A stretch of 55,833 bases of DNA from a virus. Both the position numbers and the translations under genes were made by a program. The DNA is taken from positions 1 through 55,833 of IMG/VR virus record IMGVR_UViG_3300032401_002140; one strand, 5' to 3'. A model generated the notes under the pieces. It saw only the letters and a list, made by a program, of their open reading frames with translations, was not told the origin of the DNA and searched no databases. Shown one piece after another: positions 51,201 to 55,833 of the stretch (positions within the stretch are counted from its first letter, which is position 1; the number at the start of each line of letters is the position of its first letter).

Positions 51201-52410
51201 AATAGATCGTTTTGGTAGATTGGGAGGATATGTTAAATGGGGAACGATGGGGATTAACTTGATTGTTTCGGGATTGCAAGCTAAAGAGGAATTAGAATCG
51301 GGTGAAACGCCGGGATTTGTAGGAGCGAAAACAGCGGCTGGGTTGGGGGGATTATTATTAGTAGCTGAAACAATATCAGGACCACCTGGATGGACTACTA
51401 TGTTAATGCAAGGGATATTAGGGACTGGAGCATATTTTGCCGGGCGAGGAGCGATGGGTGAATTATATCCCTGGCAGAAACGGGAAGAACAAGGAATTTT
51501 ACAACCGGAAGTGAGATGGAATATGCTACAAAGATATAAACAAGATTATTCCCCGCGTGGGTCTAAATTCATGTCTCATATAGCCACGTCTGAAGAATTA
51601 TCATTGTATCAAAATCAGGATTTAAATACCTATCAAGTCACGCAATTACGTAATTTACAAGCCTATGGAAATGCACCGAAAGGGATACGGGGATTATTGA
51701 TCAAGCAATTGGGGAAAGAAGAACAAGCATTTGAAGATCAATTGAAAATAGATATGATAGAAAAAGGATATACGGAAAGAAATCTTGCCACGATGAAAGT
51801 GCGATCAGGATTTTATGGGGGAATGAGCCGCCGACCGGGATTGACGAAAGCGGAATTGGGATGGATATATCAGAAACAAGGTAATGCTCTAATGCAAGAA
51901 GCCAAAACTTTAGGATATAAAGGTAATGAATATCATCCTTTTACATTAAAAGAGATTATAGCGCAATATAGGATAGGTGAAAATATAAAAACCAAAGGGA
52001 TTGCGTTTGAGATAGCAGCGGAGAAAGCGAATTTACCGCGACAGGGACGGATGGAATCGTATGGCGGGGAACCGTTTACATTTGACCGGATGAGCGAATA
52101 TATGCCGACGCCGAATAGATTGGATTTAAGCGGGGATGTATCGATGGAGACTTTGATGCAATTGACGTATGAAATGCCCTGGGTGGAACAATCTGTAGAT
52201 ATCAATAATCGATATGTAGGGAGTTGGGAAGGGAAAATTAGCCGTAGAGCAGCGAAGGAAATAAGGGATATTGTAGAGGATAAATATATAGCTATACAAA
52301 AAGAAAATAAAAAACAAGAAATAATGGATGATGCGATAAGATCAGCTATGTCGTTTGAAAATGAAATGTTGGGATTATATAGTACAGATGTTACAGGACA
52401 TCGCATTTAA
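48295..52410 (+). CDS. Tape-measure-like giant virion protein (1371 aa)
   Basis: ATG 48295 with GAGGAAAGGAAA upstream (a GTG at 48265 is less likely). Longest gene in the window. The N-terminus contains NDIKRGASPIWPTTG; hydrophobic stretches include residues ~990-1065 (TAAGLGGLLLVAETI, MLMQGILGTGAYFAG). Long helical segments and NVPIVGSAFPFITPTIKEL recall tape-measure or DNA-ejection proteins. If it is a tape measure, ~0.15 nm per residue predicts a tail near 200 nm. Flanked by antisense membrane genes. Confidence 0.7.
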   Translation: MPFEGRQNPYAGMSEDEIAFIISNDIKRGASPIWPTTGQMISSPQNALSGAYYQFTGKAAPAGQGALSLTLDAPFTWMRKNVGKMVEDVTDIIQGVEGKKSWEQVLKDMTQFGSYAENFNWFGPKHPVYNFAAEMLTTPFPSLSKIPGMAKIVSSFGSVGRGVIDQGMTGLGRLSPKSAEYTRYLFSPTGEGIGGKAKDIIDQIHMGPVFYGGGSAKAWLPSHFDPDITNAIRADAPQLMQTFFNSRPINMLDKMARGIQPLILMKNLGSFITGNILSDAIKGIISSRIEGASYKDIVTDIVKAMRMSTLEAQEKWGAQLMHVNVMSGERGSAYRMMNLSGGYGKEMGFKLGKYSFPIESSIMNPMITDVQSHIPINLNMDYLKTINPLRAGSIELEYQRWARLFSQQMTGGMVRGQPIHYADVLSGKVSRGINYDAQKIQQVVNELGLVGRATEQEVYQAILSKNYAVPMRMPFYPRNAGSAQDYFMQMMTGLNVEKLQGLSNMKGPGIVNRSLSFLSTDTFYRKYAGLMAERMGLDPTQTIKNIYFNYGVGGRLNLQNVPIVGSAFPFITPTIKELGWVAKYPVYRGMEYGWNYSRAMMAWKNRPGTEDLTEHQKFLTPHPLNPLLRGLGSDYQFMANPWGRLWMDPITQLTMLGGGAEDIKITDTVSFMGIHNLNPIYETALTALQGGGVKPLPLPFVPESISLWKYYQNRNAVAGEGNKYSEIYRQQLASRHLKAAIQGFLPMVSMGGTLQLPMNMNVEMPRSMGSVQRMNYHINRRTLNQILNDRVGGGPWSDFENNIGKGLAIGGMIKGGFSLRDYLKASDIEKIEMMGLKVPNSGSSPMRNYLSRSGPEITLNAEGPLTEKLGTVMERSPAQVNVKITPGIEERLATYKQYPNAGIRYRAPKYTPIENIIKESTIPGTGMISPEESYIGGEYRLNSQTLEAMMESGEGGPSQYLRQMSRKMKIDRFGRLGGYVKWGTMGINLIVSGLQAKEELESGETPGFVGAKTAAGLGGLLLVAETISGPPGWTTMLMQGILGTGAYFAGRGAMGELYPWQKREEQGILQPEVRWNMLQRYKQDYSPRGSKFMSHIATSEELSLYQNQDLNTYQVTQLRNLQAYGNAPKGIRGLLIKQLGKEEQAFEDQLKIDMIEKGYTERNLATMKVRSGFYGGMSRRPGLTKAELGWIYQKQGNALMQEAKTLGYKGNEYHPFTLKEIIAQYRIGENIKTKGIAFEIAAEKANLPRQGRMESYGGEPFTFDRMSEYMPTPNRLDLSGDVSMETLMQLTYEMPWVEQSVDINNRYVGSWEGKISRRAAKEIRDIVEDKYIAIQKENKKQEIMDDAIRSAMSFENEMLGLYSTDVTGHRI

Positions 52411-52413
52411 AAA

Positions 52414-52827
52414 TTATGTTTTATATGATGGACTAAAAAGTTTAGTTAATACAACAGCACCAAGAAGTTTCGTATGTAAATCCAATTGATTGTCGAAGAA
52501 TAAAGATATCAATGAAATGATAATAAAATAAAAGGTAAATCTAGTACTAAAACGAAAAAATATATATGATGAATCAATTAAATATGAGAGAAAATTCATT
52601 TTTATAGAATATATATTTTGTATAAGACTTATAACAAAAATAATTGAATAATTATAAAGTAGAAAAAGTAAAGATGGAATACCGAAACATACTAATAAGA
52701 AGATATATAATGGTTCAGAAAAAAGGTCTGGAGAAGTATAAAATATATAAATGAAGAAGAATAAAATGCACCATGATAAAAAGTATATAATTCTTTTTAT
52801 TGAGGACTTATATACAATGTTAGCCAT
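52414..52827 (-). CDS. Small membrane protein, paralogue of 52836 product
   Basis: 137 aa from ATG 52827 (an in-frame TTG at 52839 overlaps the previous stop). Three or four transmembrane helices; FFFIYIFYTSPDLFSEPLYI matches FFMYIFFVSPDLFAEPFYY in the neighbour. No ribosome binding site visible, so probably coupled to the upstream gene. AT-rich moron-type gene, convergent with the tape-measure gene end (3-nt gap). Confidence 0.65.
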   Translation of the reverse strand: MANIVYKSSIKRIIYFLSWCILFFFIYIFYTSPDLFSEPLYIFLLVCFGIPSLLFLLYNYSIIFVISLIQNIYSIKMNFLSYLIDSSYIFFRFSTRFTFYFIIISLISLFFDNQLDLHTKLLGAVVLTKLFSPSYKT

Positions 52828-52835
52828 GCTGATAA

Positions 52836-53384
52836 TCAAAGATGACCATATATAATGGCAAATAGAAAAATTGAAATTGCCATTTTAATACTGAATGCAC
52901 AAAAAGAGGCGAGTAAAAAACAATAAACATAATACCAAGGCCAGTGATTATCATGATATTCCTTACAATAAGCAATAGAGATACGAAAAAATAAAAGGAA
53001 AAGAAAAATTATAAAGATTGGAGTACATATCCAAAACAATAGAATTAAAGTAAATATTAAACGAAAATATTCCCAAGATGTAGTGGGTTTTTTGAACATT
53101 GGAAAATCATAATTCAAAGACTTTTGATTATCCACTTTTGGATTCATGGGAATGATGGGGGTAATGGTTGGAGAATTAGGAGAAGACTGATTTATCTGTT
53201 TAATTTTTAAAAAAATGAATTTGATATTCATAAAGAGAAAATATATAAAGACCGGAAGACCGATCAAGAAAAGCAAATTGTAATAAAATGGTTCAGCAAA
53301 AAGGTCTGGAGAAACGAAAAATATATACATGAAAAACAAGAGAATCAAGAGAGATAAAAAATAGAGATATTTTTGAAGGGACAT
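52836..53384 (-). CDS. Leaderless membrane protein (moron candidate)
   Basis: 182 aa from ATG 53384; the longer TTG-initiated frame starts inside the -35 box. Four predicted transmembrane segments (residues ~6-24, 31-50, 100-125, 150-175) with a Pro/Asn-rich loop (SSPNSPTITPIIPMNP). Shares YIFxxSPDLFxEPxY with the downstream paralogue. Promoter 7 nt before the ATG, no ribosome binding site. Possible phage-exclusion or envelope-modifying protein. Confidence 0.7.
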   Translation of the reverse strand: MSLQKYLYFLSLLILLFFMYIFFVSPDLFAEPFYYNLLFLIGLPVFIYFLFMNIKFIFLKIKQINQSSPNSPTITPIIPMNPKVDNQKSLNYDFPMFKKPTTSWEYFRLIFTLILLFWICTPIFIIFLFLLFFRISIAYCKEYHDNHWPWYYVYCFLLASFCAFSIKMAISIFLFAIIYGHL

Positions 53385-53391
53385 GGACAGC

Positions 53392-53420
53392 ATGATAGTA
53401 CAATTATTTAAAAGAGTCAA
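53392..53420 (-). promoter_or_regulatory. Promoter of the leaderless membrane-protein pair
   Basis: Minus strand TTGACT (53415-53420), 17-bp spacer, TATCAT (53392-53397), then 7 nt to ATG 53384. Confidence 0.6.
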
Positions 53421-53438
53421 TGATTATATGGGATATAT

Positions 53439-54341
53439 TTAAGCAACTTGGCTCCAATGGGTAGAAGGATTGAGTTTCTCCAGGGCGTTATAGAGTTTTT
53501 GGGTATCGGTATGGGTATAAATCTGCGTAGTAGCGATACAAGAATGACCCAGGAGGGCTTGAATATCGAGGATGCTGATGTTCTTACCATGCCAGAGGGT
53601 CGCGCAGGTGTGGCGCAATTTGTGAGGGCTGATGTTTTTGGGAAGACCGATAGCGGCGCATTGTTTTTTAATGCGGTCCCAGGCGGTCCAAGGGGTAAGG
53701 CGATGACCGGAATCGTTGAGGAGTAATGCCGGGGTGTCGGAGGTTGGCCGGATGTTGAGATATTCATAGATTACTTCGAGCAAATCCGGGAGGAGCGGGA
53801 GGAGACGTTGTTTGTTCCCTTTACCGGTGATGAGAATGGTGTGCGCAGAGAAGTCCAGGTCAGAGAGATTGATCCCGACCAATTCAGAGACCCGGAGGCC
53901 GAGATGAGCGAAGAGATTGATGAGCAGATAGTCACAGCAACCCATAGCCGTGGTGCGGTCGGGGTTATCCAAGAGGCGTTGAAGATTGGGTTCGGAAAGA
54001 TAGACCGGAAGATATTGGGGAATGGCGGGAGATTCGAGGTCGAGCGTAGGGTCAATGGGAATATGGTTTTGTTTTTTAAGGAAAGCGAAGAACATCTTGA
54101 GAGCCGATATCTTCCGCCGGCGGTCGTGTGGTCCGGAACTGAAGAGAGACGTCAGGAAGTCACGGAGATTTTGGGCGGTAATCTTTTTAGTCCGGGGATT
54201 AATGCCAGCGGATTCGAGAAAAGTAAACAACCGATGGAGATCATGGCTGTATGCCGCAATGGTTTTGGGTGAACGGTTGAGTTCAGTTTTTAAATATCCC
54301 AGGAAATCAGGGAGGTATTCGGATAATGATTGGTCTTTCAT
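53439..54341 (-). CDS. Tyrosine recombinase (XerC/D-like), copy 2
   Basis: 300 aa; AAAGGAGC upstream of ATG. Same domain layout as copy 1 (9120-10070), with all catalytic residues (GLRVSE, TGKGNKQR, HKLRHTCA, LLGHS, IYTH). The catalytic domain differs from copy 1 at one residue (GHSC for GHSS) over about 165, whereas the N-terminal core-binding domain and last ten residues diverge. Preceded by the zinc-ribbon gene in one operon. The pair may act as heteromers or at two distinct sites. Confidence 0.93.
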   Translation of the reverse strand: MKDQSLSEYLPDFLGYLKTELNRSPKTIAAYSHDLHRLFTFLESAGINPRTKKITAQNLRDFLTSLFSSGPHDRRRKISALKMFFAFLKKQNHIPIDPTLDLESPAIPQYLPVYLSEPNLQRLLDNPDRTTAMGCCDYLLINLFAHLGLRVSELVGINLSDLDFSAHTILITGKGNKQRLLPLLPDLLEVIYEYLNIRPTSDTPALLLNDSGHRLTPWTAWDRIKKQCAAIGLPKNISPHKLRHTCATLWHGKNISILDIQALLGHSCIATTQIYTHTDTQKLYNALEKLNPSTHWSQVA

Positions 54342-54363
54342 GTGATGCTCCTTTATTAAAAGA

Positions 54364-54498
54364 TTATTTGATTTTGGTTCTTCTTTCTTTATTCCAATAA
54401 GGACTTTTACATTTCGGACATATAATTATTTCAGGACCTCGTGGAGTCCAAGAATGATTACAGCGTTTGCAATGAAGTGTTATGGTTTTTATTTTCAT
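54364..54498 (-). CDS. Leaderless 44-aa zinc-ribbon protein
   Basis: 44 aa from ATG 54498; CKRC and CPKC (Cys10, 13, 27, 30) with CPKCKSPYWNK, typical of small bacterial and archaeal zinc ribbons that bind DNA. A promoter lies 7 nt before the ATG and there is no ribosome binding site. It precedes recombinase copy 2 by 22 nt and may regulate it. A longer frame to 54549 crosses the promoter and is rejected. Confidence 0.75.
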   Translation of the reverse strand: MKIKTITLHCKRCNHSWTPRGPEIIICPKCKSPYWNKERRTKIK

Positions 54499-54505
54499 AT
54501 TTAGA

Positions 54506-54534
54506 AGTATAACCCATAGGTAAGAAGATGTCAA
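54506..54534 (-). promoter_or_regulatory. Promoter of the leaderless zinc-ribbon/recombinase operon
   Basis: Minus strand consensus TTGACA (54529-54534), 17-bp spacer, TATACT (54506-54511), 7 nt to ATG 54498. A type F repeat lies just upstream (54543-54563). Confidence 0.75.
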
Positions 54535-54542
54535 GTAAAAAA

Positions 54543-54827
54543 TATTCAACGTAGAAATATAAAGAATGTAGGAATAGGGTTAAAAGCAATGGGTCTTATA
54601 GGATTTATAGGGCGGATAGGAGGAGAATTGGATTCCGGCTTTCGCCGGAATGACGAAAGGAAAGTTAAAAAGAGCTATCGGCTATCAGCTAAAGAAAGGC
54701 GTCGGGAAATGCGTAAAGAACACTTCATTCCCGACGCAGAGAAATATAAAAAGCAAGATGGATTCCGGCTTTCGCCGGAATGACAAATAAAAATAAGTTT
54801 CTAGTTTCTAGTTTAAAGTTTAAAGTT
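54543..54827. repeat. Repeat-only intergenic region F-G-E-H-C-E-A
   Basis: The 353-bp gap 54499-54851 holds no gene. It carries F 54543-54563, G 54586-54621, E 54630-54655, H 54672-54694, C hairpin 54698-54739, E 54760-54784 and A 54796-54827: seven repeats from six families in 285 bp, the densest cluster in the genome. Confidence 0.9.
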
Positions 54828-54851
54828 AAAAGATAGAAGGGAATAAAAAAG

Positions 54852-55833
54852 ATGCGGATTGATGGAGATATCGGGTTAAATAACGGGCAGGGATATATCT
54901 ATATGCAGCCGGAGCGGAGTTTGTTTCCTACCTATTTGGGAACGAAGACCCGGACGAATGAGGATTTTAATTTTGAGGATATCTTAAACGCCATTATCGG
55001 GGGATATGAAACGAATATATTGGTAACGGGAGAGACTAAGATTGCCAACCAGGATGAGAATGAGGGATGGATTACACGTGTGGCGGGGAAAGGAATTGCA
55101 TCCCAAGCGATGCGGAAAGCTCCGCGGAAATCTTTACTGTATTTATCATTGACGGATGATGAATATAGTATGTTGAATGATGCGGTGAATAAGGTATACG
55201 GGGCCTGGACTAATATCCCCAGTTGGATTGTATTGCCCTATACTGGAGCGGATGAGTTTGGGGTGGGGGGATTAACTTCACATTGGTTTTTGGAGGATAT
55301 GATTACCCGGATGGGGTTTAGTCCGCAGATCGGGATCCCGTCGCATTGGGTGAGACAGTTGACATGCCGGGATTCGGAGAGTTTTGGGAGCGCGATACAA
55401 AATTTAATTGAGCCGTATGATCCGATAGTATATATCCAGGGGAATTATTTTTTCATACAGAGTAAAGCGAATGTGAATAGTTATGGCGGGTCGGTAGGAT
55501 TTCAATCGGCACGGGATATAACCTCGAAGAAAGTATATCGACCGAAACCGGAGAAGTATTATATTATCGGGTCGGCTCAGGGACAATTCGATCCGCAGAG
55601 GTATCGCGGGACGGTCTATACTGGCAGCCAGTCGGATACGATACCGGTCTATGATCCGGAAGCGAATGACGGCCAGGGCGGGATGGTGGATTGGACTCAG
55701 AGATGGGAAGGGAAACCGGGGATTGGGAATTCGTATGAAAGTGTAATACGGTCCTGGTATTCCGATGAGACGGTAGAAGTTGTGAATGAACAGGGAGAAC
55801 CGAGTGGGACATTCGTGGAGAGATATGAATTTA
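54852..55833 (+). CDS. Virion (baseplate/tail-hub-like) protein, 5' part
   Basis: ATG 54852 with AGAAGGGA 10 nt upstream. The frame is open to the window end and continues in frame at base 1 to stop at 1164 (672 aa in total). Begins MRIDGDIGLNNGQGYIYMQP; soluble, aromatic, beta-rich. First gene of the rightward block that ends in lysis genes. Baseplate or tail-hub role is by position only. Confidence 0.85.
   Translation, partial: MRIDGDIGLNNGQGYIYMQPERSLFPTYLGTKTRTNEDFNFEDILNAIIGGYETNILVTGETKIANQDENEGWITRVAGKGIASQAMRKAPRKSLLYLSLTDDEYSMLNDAVNKVYGAWTNIPSWIVLPYTGADEFGVGGLTSHWFLEDMITRMGFSPQIGIPSHWVRQLTCRDSESFGSAIQNLIEPYDPIVYIQGNYFFIQSKANVNSYGGSVGFQSARDITSKKVYRPKPEKYYIIGSAQGQFDPQRYRGTVYTGSQSDTIPVYDPEANDGQGGMVDWTQRWEGKPGIGNSYESVIRSWYSDETVEVVNEQGEPSGTFVERYEF
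55707..55833. repeat. Terminal direct repeat, right copy (circular join)
   Basis: Exact copy of bases 1-127, within the coding sequence that crosses the join. Confidence 0.95.

Noticed and set aside
1170-54827. Many short repeats suggesting a CRISPR array
   Set aside because: Repeats are scattered singly between genes with no regular spacers, and no cas genes are present.
1-55833. Diversity-generating retroelement
   Set aside because: No reverse transcriptase frame and no template/variable repeat pair was seen near the fibre-like genes.
1-55833. tRNA genes
   Set aside because: I saw no convincing cloverleaf with a T-arm GGTTCRA signature and CCA-compatible end; a tRNAscan search would settle it.

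Overview
The window is a complete circular virus genome written out linearly. Bases 1-127 recur exactly at 55707-55833, so the unit is 55,706 bp, and one virion gene (54852 through the join to 1164) is cut by the arbitrary ends. Terminase, portal, protease/scaffold, capsid, a very long tape-measure-like protein, and an endolysin with membrane proteins show that this is a tailed phage (Caudoviricetes). An integrase, a ribbon-helix-helix repressor candidate and a ParB-like protein suggest a temperate or plasmid-like lifestyle. Most structural proteins look unlike any family I know, so this is a highly divergent lineage. The host is a bacterium using the standard code and AGGAG ribosome binding sites. 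It cannot be named from the sequence, but the many host-type interspersed repeats should allow it to be traced.

Layout on the circle. (1) Rightward late block, 23.8-52.4 kb: regulator, small and large terminase, portal, protease/scaffold fusion with a nested scaffold start, decoration protein, major capsid protein, a cluster of exported proteins, head-tail connectors, tail proteins, and the 1371-aa tape-measure-like protein. (2) Leftward AT-rich membrane genes on both sides of the tape-measure gene (47.6-48.0 and 52.4-53.4 kb), then a tyrosine recombinase and a zinc ribbon (53.4-54.5 kb). (3) Rightward block from 54.85 kb across the join to 8.8 kb: baseplate/fibre-like proteins, a run of small membrane proteins, a holin-like protein, a papain-fold peptidase and an amidase endolysin. 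(4) Leftward block 8.9-11.3 kb: a second tyrosine recombinase and hypothetical genes with good promoters. (5) A 1.25-kb non-coding region (11.3-12.55 kb) with a purine-rich strand and 45-bp tandem repeats. (6) Leftward early operon 23.6-12.55 kb: leaderless repressor candidate, integrase, replication initiator (with internal iteron-like repeats), DUF5131 protein, ParB-like protein, HD hydrolase, DnaB helicase and small proteins.

Three things stand out. First, at least nine families of short palindromic repeats of the kind found in bacterial chromosomes fill the gaps, and some are read in frame inside viral proteins. Second, four leftward genes (repressor candidate, two membrane proteins, zinc ribbon) have sigma70-type promoters placed 6-7 nt before an ATG with no ribosome binding site. 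This is a shared leaderless architecture that fits a prophage-state regulon. Third, one of those membrane proteins shares an 11-residue motif (DIKxGAxPIWP) with the N-terminus of the neighbouring tape-measure-like protein, which suggests a superinfection-exclusion decoy. Unusual for a phage, several proteins in the capsid and tail modules carry Sec-type signal peptides.
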